DNA from: Sipunculus nudus
Taxonomy: Eukaryota; Annelida; Sipuncula; Golfingiida; Sipunculidae
Direction of reading: 5' to 3'
DNA length: 64,000 bases
NCBI GenBank assembly: GCA_026874595.1
Contig: CM049321.1
Location: 12,975,479 to 13,039,478, forward strand
Shown here: positions 11,571-22,690 of the stretch, in pieces
Numbering within the stretch: position 1 is the stretch's first letter
Layout of the letters: each line of letters begins with the position of its first letter
Notes under the pieces: generated by a model
What the model saw: only the letters and a program-made list of their open reading frames with translations
Told to the model about the DNA's origin: nothing
Database searches by the model: none
Made by a program: the position numbers and the translations under genes

Positions 11571-11618
11571 ATTCACAACAGACTGTTTCACGGGATGCGA
11601 CCCGATCATCAGGTGAAT
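11571..11618 (-). ncRNA. Hammerhead ribozyme, type I, copy A
   Basis: Read on the minus strand from 11618: stem I arm ATTCAC, conserved core CTGATGA (11612-11606), stem II CGGG/CCCG with a short loop, core GAA (11589-11587), a minimal stem III ACA/TGT with loop GTC, cleavage nucleotide U (11577), and the second stem I arm GTGAAT (11576-11571). Every invariant core base expected of a hammerhead is present. The one soft spot is a U opposite U at the base of stem II. The very short stem III is typical of hammerheads in Penelope-like elements, where the RNA may work as a dimer. Self-cleavage would occur between 11577 and 11576. Confidence 0.85.
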
Positions 11619-12216
11619 GTGGTTAGAATGAAGCTAACGTCGTGGTTTGAAAAGCCGAGACTTTACGAGATTACGAGATTATGCTTTGTGCGATTCGGGT
11701 CGGGGGGGGGGGGGGGCATGTGAAAGACTGACACTGATCCTATTGTTCTCGGGTGCACAATAGGATTGGTCGGGGTACACGTGCGATACTGGAACATAAC
11801 AGGGCAGGGCAAAGAGGTTATATAAAGTAGTAAATAGTAAATATAACACAAAGATATAACCAGGATGCTCAATCAGCATATTGAAATGATGTCTAATAGG
11901 GCCTTGGAAGCAGTGAACATATCAGTAGTATACATATGATATGATAAAAATACACATATACTGTGAAAATACACAATATACAAGGCAAATATACAATATA
12001 AAAGGCAAATATACTATACTCATACCAAGTGGTGCAAGTCTCCTAGCTGAAGGTCGTAAAGCCCATTAGACCAGGATAAAGTAGAACTTTCCTGTCATCC
12101 AATGGACTCCACGAGCCAGCAGTAAGAGAACAACTACCTGAACAAATGAGTCTGCCCAGCGGATCCTCGTAGGGGGGGGGGGGGTTTAGGGGGCACGCTG
12201 AATATTAGTACGAATG

Positions 12217-14319
12217 CTAGGTTTTAAAATATTTCAGGGTGAATTTGTTTTGATGGCGGCACTTGGAGAGAATTTCAGCTCTTGAGTTCAACAATGATCC
12301 AGGGGGGGCCGTAGCTATAAGTAGCTTTTCAGACAAGCAGAGATCACACTTCCTAGTCCCACAGAAGTAAGGTGCTGCCTTGGCAGATATTTCCCAGGAG
12401 AGCTTGTAATTGATATTGTTGTCTTTTAGTGACCAAATGTGTTTAGACAGTTCAGTGTTTTTAGCGTGGGATCTGTTCCGAAAGGATTGCTTGTGGTTAT
12501 TATATCTTGTCTTGAAATCACCTTCAGTACACCCTATGTAGTGTTTCACGTCGTTGTCTGTTCTAACTGTTGCTTTATAGACAATGCATTTCAGCTGACA
12601 TTGACCATTCATAGGACATTCGTCTTTTTTACGGCAGTTACATTGTTTTTGGGGTGCATTCACAGCATTGTCAGAATTTAGAACCTTCATATTATGTTTG
12701 CTGATCAGGTTAGACATGTTGGGTAGACAGCTGTAGCTAATTTTCAAATTGTTCCTGTTGAATAACCTGTGGTACCTGTGATGTTGAGGGAAGTGTTTTT
12801 CAACTAGTTTCATGAATTTTCTGCCAATGTTGGTTTTTACATGACGGCTGTAGGGTGGATTAAACCATATTATTTTCCTTTTCCTGTTTCTCTTGCTTTT
12901 CACTGTTGGTTCAACATATTTTAAGCTTTCTGAGAACCCGCTTTTCGCTAAAGCTTCATCATACATGGGTTTGGCTTTCATAAATAGCTCTTTATTGCAG
13001 GAGTTGTCAGAAACACATTTACTGATCATCATTGGTATCTGCCTAATGATAGCTGGGGGGTGATTGGATTGTGCGTGGATATAGAGAGGGTCATTGTTCG
13101 GTTTTCTGTAAGGGTAGAAGACGTCATTTTGGAGGTCAAATGTTACGTCTAAGAAATCTGTGCAGGTCAGGTTAGTTTCAATGGTTATCTTTAACCCAAC
13201 ATTGGAAAAGAGTTTGATCATTTTCTTACGGGTGCTGTCTGCTTTGGGTCCAGACATGTTGGGGAAACAACCTAAACCGTCATCACGATACAGGCCTAGA
13301 GCATTTACACCAAATTCCTTTTTCAACATATCTAGGATGTATAAACCAACAATTTCGCATACTTCAGCGCCATCAAAACTGCCCATGGTGACGTCAAAAC
13401 TAGTGTGATCTTTTTTCACCCAGGTGTTACCGTTGCTAAACAGTAAGCTTTTCCTGCTGTGCAGGATGGTTTTGATAACATCCTCTGGAATGGAGACCAT
13501 GGTTTTGGCAAATTTGAGGGCTTTCATGAGAAGATCTTCTGTGATCGAGGGGTAAAAGTCAACAATATCAAACTTTATGAACTTAGATTTTTGTTTCAGC
13601 TTCAATTTCTTGAACCAAGATATTACCTGTGCGGTATTTTGCCACTGGTTGAGTTTGGTTTTCAGTCTCAGTTGGCTATTAATTTTTTCCAAGTGCTTTT
13701 TGCTAATGATACCTATTTCAGATTTTGCTGGATTAATCAATCTGCACTTGGGGTTTTGTTCAAAATTATCCTTGTGGTCTTTCAAAGTAATGTAAGCATT
13801 GCGCTCGGCCATGACTTCGATGCGGTCTGCTAGGTTAAGGGAACCGGCTATTTCTTTGGCTTCTGTATTGATATTTTTACAGATATTTCTGTCTGCTTTT
13901 TTGTATGTCTTAGTGATGTTTTCTGTAAGAAGTTTATTGTAGTGTTCTTTCGGCATACTGTACAGGTTGGTTGTCTTATCTGCCTGTACTAGGAGATTGT
14001 CAGATTGTCTGATTGTTTTGATGTCATTGGCCATTTGTTTCTGGAATGCATTGTGTGAGTGCTGAAATTCAATGTTCCGGACCATTTCGTAGATATCACT
14101 TTCAAATGCCCTGAGGTGTTCGCTATGAGGGGGTGAATATGTGGTTTTGAATCCATTGTTTTGTTTATCTGAAGTTTGACCAGGGTTTTCGAAATGGAAT
14201 GCCTTCCATCGCATTCTCCGAAGTAGGCTTTCAACTTTACTTATCAGGGATTTGGTATAGGACAGATTACTAGGGATGGGAATGTTTTTCAAAGAGTAGT
14301 TGAAGTTAGCTTTGTTCAT
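12217..14319 (-). CDS. Penelope-like reverse transcriptase with C-terminal GIY-YIG endonuclease
   Basis: The 700-residue protein would copy element RNA at a nick made by its own endonuclease. Visible RT landmarks are motif A KFDIVDFYPSI (about 249-259, catalytic Asp 251), motif B TMGSFDGAE (311-319), motif C YRDD (344-347), and the downstream blocks DFLDVTFDL (388-396) and YRKPNNDPLYIHAQ (404-417). A cysteine cluster CNC...C...C (560, 562, 568, 574) precedes the GIY-YIG domain: IVYKA (579-583), HYIG (593-596), Arg 605, and Glu 623 in TELSKHIW. This order is that of canonical endonuclease-positive Penelope-like elements. The start is the first ATG of the long frame. No frameshift or stop interrupts it, so it is potentially functional. 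Plus-strand ORFs inside it are shadows. Confidence 0.95.
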   Translation of the reverse strand: MNKANFNYSLKNIPIPSNLSYTKSLISKVESLLRRMRWKAFHFENPGQTSDKQNNGFKTTYSPPHSEHLRAFESDIYEMVRNIEFQHSHNAFQKQMANDIKTIRQSDNLLVQADKTTNLYSMPKEHYNKLLTENITKTYKKADRNICKNINTEAKEIAGSLNLADRIEVMAERNAYITLKDHKDNFEQNPKCRLINPAKSEIGIISKKHLEKINSQLRLKTKLNQWQNTAQVISWFKKLKLKQKSKFIKFDIVDFYPSITEDLLMKALKFAKTMVSIPEDVIKTILHSRKSLLFSNGNTWVKKDHTSFDVTMGSFDGAEVCEIVGLYILDMLKKEFGVNALGLYRDDGLGCFPNMSGPKADSTRKKMIKLFSNVGLKITIETNLTCTDFLDVTFDLQNDVFYPYRKPNNDPLYIHAQSNHPPAIIRQIPMMISKCVSDNSCNKELFMKAKPMYDEALAKSGFSESLKYVEPTVKSKRNRKRKIIWFNPPYSRHVKTNIGRKFMKLVEKHFPQHHRYHRLFNRNNLKISYSCLPNMSNLISKHNMKVLNSDNAVNAPQKQCNCRKKDECPMNGQCQLKCIVYKATVRTDNDVKHYIGCTEGDFKTRYNNHKQSFRNRSHAKNTELSKHIWSLKDNNINYKLSWEISAKAAPYFCGTRKCDLCLSEKLLIATAPPGSLLNSRAEILSKCRHQNKFTLKYFKT

Positions 14320-14492
14320 TCTGTAGATGTTACAAGTTGAATTTCTGGACAGGGTGGGTTAACAAAAGTGCTCGACAACGTACCTGTCGCTGGAGCTGGA
14401 GTAGAAGGTAGTGTTACCCTCCGATGAAAAGTGCTCTATGGCCTACAAGCTAGGCCAGAGCGGTATAACTCTGAAGAAAAACAACACTGTTA

Positions 14493-14540
14493 ATTCACAA
14501 CAGACTGTTTCACGGGATGCGACCCGATCATCAGGTGAAT
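14493..14540 (-). ncRNA. Hammerhead ribozyme, type I, copy B
   Basis: Base for base the same as the copy A ribozyme, 2922 bases away. Lying upstream of the full-length ORF, it would cut a transcript that starts in copy B just before copy A, defining the 5' end of a unit-length element RNA. Confidence 0.85.
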
Positions 14541-15131
14541 GTGGTTAGAATGAAGCTAACGTCGTGGTTTGAAAAGCCGAGACTTTACGAGATTACGAGA
14601 TTATGCTTTGTGCGATTCGGGTGGGGGGGGGGGGGCATGTGAAAGACTGACACTGATCCTATTGTTCTCGGGTGCACAATAGGATTGGTCGGGGTACACG
14701 TGCGATACTGGAACATAACAGGGCAGGGCAGAGAGGTTATATAAAGTAGTAAATAGTAAATATAACACAAAGATATAACCAGGATGCTCAATCAGCATAT
14801 TGAAATGATGTCTAATAGGGCCTTGGAAGCAGTGAACATATCAGTAGTATACATATGATATGATAAAAATACACATATACTGTGAAAATACACAATATAC
14901 AAGGCAAATATACAATATAAAAGGCAAATATACTATACTCATACCAAGTGGTGCAAGTCTCCTAGCTGAAGGTCGTAAAGCCCATTAGACCAGGATAAAG
15001 TAGAACTTTCCTGTCATCCAATGGACTCCACGAGCCAGCAGAGAGAACAACTACCTGAACAAATGAGTCTGCCCAGCGGATCCTCGTAGGGGGGGGGGGT
15101 TTAGGGGGCACGCTGAATATTAGTACGAATG

Positions 15132-16225
15132 CTAGGTTTTAAAATATTTCAGGGTGAATTTGTTTTGATGGCGGCACTTGGAGAGAATTTCAGCTCTTGA
15201 GTTCAACAATGATCCAGGGGGGGCCGTAGCTATAAGTAGCTTTTCAGACAAGCAGAGATCACACTTCCTAGTCCCACAGAAGTAAGGTGCTGCCTTGGCA
15301 GATATTTCCCAGGAGAGCTTGTAATTGATATTGTTGTCTTTTAGTGACCAAATGTGTTTAGACAGTTCAGTGTTTTTAGCGTGGGATCTGTTCCGAAAGG
15401 ATTGCTTGTGGTTATTATATCTTGTCTTGAAATCACCTTCAGTACACCCTATGTAGTGTTTCACGTCGTTGTCTGTTCTAACTGTTGCTTTATAGACAAT
15501 GCATTTCAGCTGACATTGACCATTCATAGGACATTCATCTTTTTTACGGCAGTTACATTGTTTTTGGGGTGCATTCACAGCATTGTCAGAATTTAGAACC
15601 TTCATATTATGTTTGCTGATCAGGTTAGACATGTTGGGTAGACAGCTGTAGCTAATTTTCAAATTGTTCCTGTTGAATAACCTGTGGTACCTGTGATGTT
15701 GAGGGAAGTGTTTTTCAACTAGTTTCATGAATTTTCTGCCAATGTTGGTTTTTACATGACGGCTGTAGGGTGGATTAAACCATATTATTTTCCTTTTCCT
15801 GTTTCTCTTGCTTTTCACTGTTGGTTCAACATATTTTAAGCTTTCTGAGAACCCGCTTTTCGCTAAAGCTTCATCATACATGGGTTTGGCTTTCATAAAT
15901 AGCTCTTTATTGCAGGAGTTGTCAGAAACACGTTTACTGATCATCATAGGTATCTGCCTAATGATAGCTGGGGGGTGATTGGATTGTGCGTGGATATAGA
16001 GAGGGTCATTGTTCGGTTTTCTGTAAGGGTAGAAGACGTCATTTTGGAGGTCAAATGTTACGTCTAAGAAATCTGTGCAGGTCAGGTTAGTTTCAATGGT
16101 TATCTTTAACCCAACATTGGAAAAGAGTTTGATCATTTTCTTACGGGTGCTGTCTGCTTTGGGTCCAGACATGTTGGGGAAACAACCTAAACCGTCATCA
16201 CGATACAGGCCTAGAGCATTTACAC
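15132..16225 (-). pseudogene. Truncated Penelope-like RT/GIY-YIG ORF (copy B)
   Basis: It retains residues equivalent to about 338-700 of copy A: the YRDD motif, the thumb-like blocks, the cysteine cluster and the whole GIY-YIG domain. RT motifs A and B are missing. The open frame runs by chance into flanking DNA up to 16406, giving a hybrid N-terminus of about 60 residues with no homology visible. A Cys-to-Arg change (ISKC to ISKR) separates it from copy A. It cannot encode a working reverse transcriptase. Confidence 0.9.
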
Positions 16226-17283
16226 ATAGCATTACATATATCATGCTATATATATTATATGCACACAAGCTTATCTTGATACGAGAAGGAAACATTGAAG
16301 ATTTGAGGATGTCTACCTCAAGTATATTAAAATTGATTAAGTACCCCGATGTCACTGCCCTCTCACTATAAACAAGAGATAAATCATACAAGCCTTTAGT
16401 GGTCAAGGCCTCTGTGTTGAAAGTAGAGAAGGGGCTCCAATTTGTAGTACCAGTATATATACACAGGCTTAATGGGACTTATGAGCAGAAGCCACCAATA
16501 ACAATCCCCCCATATGTTACCGGTATCCACAATGGTGGCAGTGTTGTTGTGTTAAGCTTGGTTAAGTGTTCATTCACAATGTGGTGTGCTGGTCTTTCTG
16601 TCAACTTGTGTCTGCAGTCACACTGGCCAGCAACCTGCAAATGGAGTTTTTAAACTAAAGTTTACGAAAAGAAGCCCATCTGTGGTTATAATTAAAGGTG
16701 AGTTTGGCAATTTTTGCATGCTATATATATATATTTTAGTAAAAATTATAATTAAATGAACTGATATGATCAAGTTGTGTCATGATTGTATATATCAATA
16801 TCTGTGCTCTGTTCTTACAGTGCAGGCTCAACAGGACAAAAGAACATATTCTTTGCATATTAATGTTATGTTAGTATTGCTATATGGGTATTTTAATTTG
16901 CATTAACTTATGTTTCAAACTGTTTAAGTAGGTTTGATGATCACACATACACACAAACACACAATGCACACTGGCACACTAGTATGTAAACAAACCATAT
17001 GTTTTTCTAAACAATTGAGGCTAGTTAAAAAGTTGACCTTGAATGAACACTCAAAGTAATGGAAAGAGAGGCGGAATTTAAAATTTTAGAATTTTAAGAA
17101 TCATAATTAATATGGCTATGTTCCGTTTTATTCCTGTAGAGAGCAGCTGTAAAAATAATGATAGGATGTAATATTGTATTTTTATAATTGCATTACATTT
17201 TTTTAAATTATTCAAGTAATCTAAGTTCAGTGAAACATCAGGGGATTTATCATAAAAAAATTAAATAACTAAAAAAATGTTAA

Positions 17284-17285
<2 letters not shown>
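16226..17285. other. No gene seen
   Basis: AT-rich flank of the Penelope pair. The 84-codon ORF at 16399-16653 has no recognised domain. A small (CA) patch lies near 16945-16975. Confidence 0.5.

Positions 17286-17287
<2 letters not shown>

Positions 17288-17342
<55 letters not shown>
17288..17342. repeat. (TA)n microsatellite
   Basis: An uninterrupted TA array, followed by a GA-rich stretch at 17394-17450. Confidence 0.97.
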
Positions 17343-17344
<2 letters not shown>

Positions 17345-17777
17345 ATTTAATTTAATACCAAGGTAACTTAAAAGTGAAAAAAGTTAAATTAGACAGTGAG
17401 AGAGACAGAGAGAGAGACAGAGGGGGGAGGGATAGAGAGAAGGAGAAAAAACTTCTGTTGATCAGCCATTCAAACACCTGATATGGTTACCAGCATTTTA
17501 ATGGGGCATGATTGTAATTTTCATGCCTAAACAGAGGAGTTTGCACTAAGTGAAGCTGTTTTTTATCTCATTGACCCAATGAAAGCTAAGTGCTTGAGAA
17601 TATGATATAGCCTTGAACAGCTCTAAACAGAAAGTTAAACCTCAACTCAAGATCATAGTGACATGGGCACACAAACACAGGTTTATCATTCTTGAAAGTT
17701 TGTTGCATTTTAGTGGCAAGTTGGTACTTATAAGCATGCACTGTAGACTCAAGAAATGTCATCTGTATTAAATTGAT

Positions 17778-17965
17778 GGTGGTGCCATTCGGCTCTTGTC
17801 ATGCAACTCTTCAGATATGACTCATATTTGTCTTGAAGTACCATGGATAGAACAGTCTGTCCTAATTAAGAGAGGTAATTTTCCAAATTTTACCATAACC
17901 AGTCAGAAAAATTTAGATTATTTCCCAAAGGGGCTGTTGCAGCGCCATCTACTAGACACTGCAAC
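17778..17965. repeat. Dispersed repeat family B, copy 2
   Basis: It starts GGTGGTGCCATTC and ends GGCTGTTGCAGCGCCATCTA. It shares its central GTCCTAA...GGTAATTTTCC with the copies at 5585 and 51507. The CTCF-like core AGCGCCATCTACTAG lies at 17941-17955. Confidence 0.5.
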
Positions 17966-18289
17966 AGTATAAACTGCAACTTTGACTTATTACAATATTC
18001 TTCCGCAAAGTTTGGAAAAATCTTGGTTTCTGAGGATGCATGGTACATCTGTGAGGTGGCATATGCGTTATGTTAATCTTGTTGCACCACTGATTGTGTC
18101 CAGTGCAAGATTATTTCCACTCATGAAGAGTTTGGGAATGAAAAATTGGGAGAAACTATAATATGTTACAGAGAAATCTCTGTACTTAGGTATATTTAAC
18201 ATACCTGATATGTTAATAGGCCACATTAAAAGCCAGGATGGCAGCAAAGTATTATCCAACTATGAGACTGCATGTGTGCAGGGACATCA

Positions 18290-18612
18290 ATACAGGGAAG
18301 GGGGGGGGGGGGGGGGGCAGATGGGATTTTATGTCTCCCAGGTATTTAGCAAAAGTGAATGGCCAATATATTCATCCCCCCCCCCATAATCAGATATCAA
18401 TTTTATATACTGATAATGAAATATTTTAATAAATAGAATTATAGACATTGCTTCCATCTCTTGAGTTTTACTATGAAATATAATACATATCTAAACCTGC
18501 ATGGTTTAGAATTAACATATATTGGAAACATAATACCTTATTTTATGAAACCTTACACGTTATTGTAGCAAAATTGAAATGTGTCACACAGGCAATAAAA
18601 TAATAAAGATTT
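18290..18612 (+). repeat. AT-rich dispersed repeat family A, copy 2
   Basis: It contains G-run and C-run patches (18300-18317 and 18376-18386), TTTTACTATGAAATA, TCTAAACCTG, AGAATTAACATATATTGGAA and the family end GAAATGTGTCACACAGGCAATAAAA. The same order is found at 62990-63330. The sequence to about 19600 shows no gene. Confidence 0.6.
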
Positions 18613-19602
18613 TTAATCTTACATATAATATATATATCTGTTTATTAAAAAAATTGTCCCAACTTGGATTACTCTTCCACACCTGCGGGTGACGCCACTG
18701 CACCCTAACAAAATAATTCAGTATCTTCCCAATGGATGCCACTGACCGTGTGGCCTTTAACCATCCCGTCAAAACAACATTGATTATCCCATGCAGTGTA
18801 CAGCATATGGTAAACCAGTAGTCATGCATTGATCAGTAGATCAGCTTTAAGATCTCCAGATTAAGGGCTTTGGCAGGGACCATTTGTATAAGCCATAAAT
18901 CATTTGTCAATATTGGATAAAATTTTCACAGGTCAGCAGAGCTTGCACATTAAAGAGAACACGTCCAGTTTACGCATCACAGGTATACATATTTAAGATA
19001 CCAAATATATGAATTTTGCTTTGTCACAAAACTGTAATGCATAAAATGGAATCTCTTCTTATCAAACCTAGGTCTGTATGATAGCACTTAGTCCCTTTTA
19101 CAGACAAAGGAAGTACATCCTGTCAAATTTACTTCCTTAGTAAACACCCATGCATCTAAAACCCAATTTGAAAGCTGTTTAAATTCATTTTAGACCCTAT
19201 AAGTGAACATTGTTTTAAACCTTGTATAGTATTCTGTCTGCATGGTATACATATATTTTTAATATTCATATGTTGTTAAAACATTAAAATAAAATTGATT
19301 CATTAGATAGTATGCTATTTTACACACCCAGTAACAGCAAGCCACTTTTTCACAGGCTAATATAAAACTACATTACAAAATCCTAAAAAAAATTTTCAGT
19401 CATATTTCTATCAAACTACATTAAAATTGAAATTGAAAATTTTAATTTAATAAAAAAATTTAATTTCTTTTGTAAACAAGAAAGACACATAGACACATTT
19501 ATGGATCTAATATAAATTGTCCTCATTGTCATTGTTATCATATGACAAATTTCACTCTTGCTCTTGAAATCAAGCTTCAAACATGTGGACCTCGCATAAT
19601 TT

Positions 19603-19872
19603 ACCCAGCCAAGGAGGTTATGTTTTTACTAGCATTGGTTTGTTTGTCTGGTAGCAACATTACTCCAAAATTTACTAATGTATTATATTTAATTTTCAGC
19701 ATAGCTTGGCATTGATACAAGAAACAATTGATTAAATTGTGGGGATGATCCGGGTCATGATTTGGATCCAGGAATTTCTTGAAAGAAAAAAAGCTGCATT
19801 TCTTTCAATGCCATATGGGGGTAATGATATTGAGTCCCTTGGCAGAGGTCTGTGCTCTCTGAGTACTTTTCT
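19603..19872 (+). mobile_element. Short dispersed element with Helitron-like 3' end
   Basis: It begins CCAGCCAAGGAGGTTATG and includes GGTTTGTTTGTCTGG and GATCCGGGTCATGATTTGGA. It ends with a hairpin-capable CAGAGGTCTGTGCTCTCTG followed by TTTTCTAG before T. A terminal hairpin followed by CTAG/T resembles Helitron 3' ends, but only one copy is visible here, so the class is tentative. Confidence 0.4.
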
Positions 19873-19940
19873 AGTTTCATATGGTATTTCATGTGGAATT
19901 ATATATGATATAAATACCACATGAAATACCATATGAAACT
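19873..19940. repeat. Perfect 24-bp inverted repeat with 20-bp loop
   Basis: The left arm 19873-19896 is the exact reverse complement of 19917-19940. It begins right at the end of the CTAG-terminated element. The sequence is AT-rich, so a cruciform or RNA hairpin is possible. Confidence 0.9.
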
Positions 19941-19961
19941 ATAAAACATACAAATCTTTTA

Positions 19962-19992
19962 GTTAAACTTATGATATCATCATAAGTTTAAC
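19962..19992. repeat. Perfect 14-bp hairpin, 3-bp loop
   Basis: GTTAAACTTATGAT (19962-19975) pairs exactly with ATCATAAGTTTAAC (19979-19992). It lies 21 bases after the larger inverted repeat. Confidence 0.9.
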
Positions 19993-20084
19993 CAAAAGGC
20001 TTTATGTTTTTTTTGGTAGTTCATAATTATTGTTATATATTCACCAAAGCATGAGCATGCCAAGTTATTTTCTGCTTGTATATT

Positions 20085-20595
20085 TAGCGAACCTGTGCGA
20101 TGTTGTGGTGTTGTCCGTATGTAAACCCATTCTATCTCAAAAATGGCAGGAACTAGCATCACCAAATTTTATGCAAAAAAATCAGTTATCTAAAAAAACT
20201 CCATCATATTCAAGACCTGTGGTGCCACCTACAATTGTTTTGGGTTTCATACATCTGTGCATATAGCTCAAGAGAGGTTTGAAGTATTTGCATGAAATTT
20301 TACATGTCCATTAATCTTGGATGACTCTCTCCTACACAATGGCGGCACCTATAATCATTTTTCTGTTGAGTAAAACCATGCCAGTATTTCATGAGTGACA
20401 TTTGTGTAATTGATGGTGCTTGAACTTGAGTTTTAAATGTTTAGTACTTGCTTTGTACATGTGCATGTCACACATATAATTTAAAATTAATAAAGTTTAT
20501 ATCAAATATTGGTCAAGCATGTTATCATGGAAGCATTATACCTGATGTATATCTGATTGCATAGCTTCGCTTTAGGCCTGTGGGCCTTGTATCTA
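20085..20595 (+). mobile_element. Helentron-like element, degraded, related to family 2
   Basis: It contains GTTGTCCGTATG, a GGTGCCACCTACAATTG block, CATGAAATTTTACATGT and GGCGGCACCTATAATC, in the order found inside family 2 elements. Ends are not identifiable. Confidence 0.4.
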
Positions 20596-21149
20596 ATTTC
20601 AGGAAGTATTTATTGAAAATAATCTTCAATTTAATTTGGAATAAAAGGCTGATGTTATTTATTTTTTATCATTAAATTTACTGATACTTCAGCCAATTTA
20701 TAACAGTTTTAATGATTTGAACCTGATATGACATTATTCATGTATGCCTGTATATTTTGAATATCACTTTTCCATCTAACCACAAATTCCTCTGAAAAAA
20801 AATTTATTCACAGCTATTGTGAAAGTTATTTTGAAATATTAACCATAATGATATTATCACACAAAGCACAACAGAGAGAGGTGCAGTAATTCAGCTAGGT
20901 ATGGTAATATTAAGTTATTAGGTTGTTTGTCACTGCATACGCAGACATAATTAGGGGAGATCTGAGGCGTGATGGCTCATATCAAAGACACAGGAGACAA
21001 CTGATGTAGCTATTTTTTCTAATATGTTTGTACTGAGTTCACATCTGAGTCCACAAATGGGAGTTCACAGATGTCCCAGGTCTGTTTAGGTTAATATATT
21101 TTTTTTGTATGATAACAGAAAATTGAAATAGTGGTGAAATAGCTGAAAC

Positions 21150-21720
21150 CACTGAATATGGTACATTGTAATCATATCGTAGTGTTTGCTGAAAAATGTG
21201 TCGATCCCTTGAAAAAGGTAGAAGGCATTAAGTCACTTTTTAAATATAAATGTACTCCTTTATTTAAACCTGTATATCTCCTACAAAACCAAAAACTGGG
21301 TCACTGTATCTTTGTTCCTTCAAGATATCAAGGCAAACCTCCATTTTACATTTAAAACCTATTCTGAAACTTCAAGACCGCCCCCTATAAAAACCACTGG
21401 TGCTATTTTATTCCTATTTTGTATAACTATTTCTGCATGTATTTGCTATATATATGCCAGAAATAAGTCCAATACTGCATAATTTGCTGTAGTTATGGGC
21501 CCGAACATAATGCACTTCGTCAAAAATCAGGAAAGATATTTACTCACTTGTTCAAGCTAGAGAGCTAGCCCATTTCAAGAGTATAACTATATATAATTTA
21601 GTTTAAATTGTATACCAGAAATTAGGTTAAAATTTTGTGAATATTGTAATTCGCATTAATGTACAATCAGTACCTTTGTTTGATTATATGTTGGCCCTAA
21701 GGTCACCACTGATCAAGCTT
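21150..21720 (+). mobile_element. Dispersed repeat family C, 5'-truncated copy
   Basis: It shares ordered phrases with 25095-25925, 26080-26640 and 32127-32800: GGCAAACCTCCATTTT, AAAACCTATT, CTTCAAGACCGCC, TATGCCAGAAATAAGTC, GTTATGGGCCCGAACATA, GGAAAGATATTTACTCACTT. No ORF is present. Region 21720-22405 shows nothing further. Confidence 0.55.
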
Positions 21721-22408
21721 TTCAGTTAGATGTTGCATGAGAAGCAGGAAGATGGACTTTATTGCCTCCTAGATTACCTTAACATTATCTGGAAGAGAGC
21801 CCCCAGAAGCCCCATCATGCAGTGATGGTCATAAAATATAAATCTAAATATATATACCGGTAAACATATTTGGTCTATGGGTAGGGATCATGTGATCCCC
21901 TCTGGAATAATTCCTGGTTCTGCACCCGCCTTTCATATTGAAAGATGAATATATTAATTTTGATTGGCAGCTTTAACTAATAATTATGTGTAGATTATGT
22001 GTATAAATGCAACCATGTGTGAGATTTTGTTCTTTTAAAGGCCCAGCGCTGAGGCATTTACACTTGCATTACACATGACTGATCACATGTGGCCCTTTAT
22101 ATAAACTAGGCTTCGTTAAATCCAAATGCACACATTAAAGACAACTATAGGTTATAGATATTATGAGATACAACATACAGGAGAAGGCCTGGACCTGGAT
22201 TTAAACACTGTGGTACATTTTATTTATTATATCATCCTTATATTACCTTCTTACCCTTTTGAAAGTGTTGGTCGCATTCTGTTAGTAATTAATATATCAG
22301 AGTCATGGATACAAACATCTTTGATTTTTAAGAAGCTTAAAATATCTCTGTGTAAGACTTCAGGGTTCATTGGAATGCAGATGCAGTAGTACCAGTATAT
22401 GATTGTTT

Positions 22409-22690
22409 TTTTCCATGCTTCCGTGGAACAGGGGACACTGATTTGGGTGTGTCTATCTGTCCCATTGTCTGTCCGTCCTTCAGTTTTTCATTTCTGTGTG
22501 ATAACTTTCCAAAATATTATTTGATTTTTATTCAAATTTGGGTCAGTGATTGCTCTCATGCATGGTATTGGTATTGGTTTTAGAATGTCTGTCACTAGCT
22601 TAAAAAAGAAATTTTCCCTTTGGTTCCCAGTTCACATCTAAAATAATGACATGGAGACATCTTCAGGAGAAAAAAAACTATAACATATTC
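22409..22690 (+). mobile_element. Dispersed repeat family D, copy 1
   Basis: It begins CTTCCGTGGAACAGGGGACA, has a GTCTGTCCGTCC tract and the phrases CAAATTTGGGTCAGTGATTGC and CATGCATGGTATTGG. The inverted copy at 46565-46998 matches along its length. A third, weaker match is at 42850-43170. No gene is seen from 22690 to 23900. Confidence 0.5.

Larger units (their letters stand above)
11543..14464 (-). mobile_element. Penelope-like retroelement, full-length copy A
   Basis: The 2922-bp unit is bounded by the motif ATAACTCTGAAGAAAA, which recurs exactly 2922 bases later at 14465. On the minus strand it carries, in order, a short 5' leader, one 700-codon ORF with reverse transcriptase and GIY-YIG endonuclease, and a 3' region with tandem-repeat-like CAAATATAC phrases, a G-run and a hammerhead ribozyme near the 3' end. 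Copy B sits immediately upstream in the same orientation, so the pair forms the head-to-tail layout that gives Penelope-like elements their pseudo-LTRs. The uninterrupted ORF and near identity to copy B point to recent activity. Confidence 0.95.
14465..16225 (-). mobile_element. Penelope-like retroelement, 5'-truncated copy B
   Basis: It is the same sequence as copy A from the 3' end up to the codon region of the RT YRDD motif, and then breaks off at about 16225 into unrelated DNA. Differences from copy A are few: single-base changes, a shorter G-run and a 2-base deletion near 15041. It abuts copy A head to tail without intervening bases, so its 3' end serves as the upstream pseudo-LTR of copy A. 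Confidence 0.95.

Noticed and set aside
12439-13833. Plus-strand ORFs inside the Penelope-like element (80-124 codons)
   Set aside because: Antisense shadows of the RT/GIY-YIG ORF; the same shadows recur in copy B.
16075-16406. Possible new N-terminus fused to the truncated RT of copy B
   Set aside because: The open frame crosses the truncation breakpoint by chance; the extra residues resemble nothing and the RT lacks motifs A and B.
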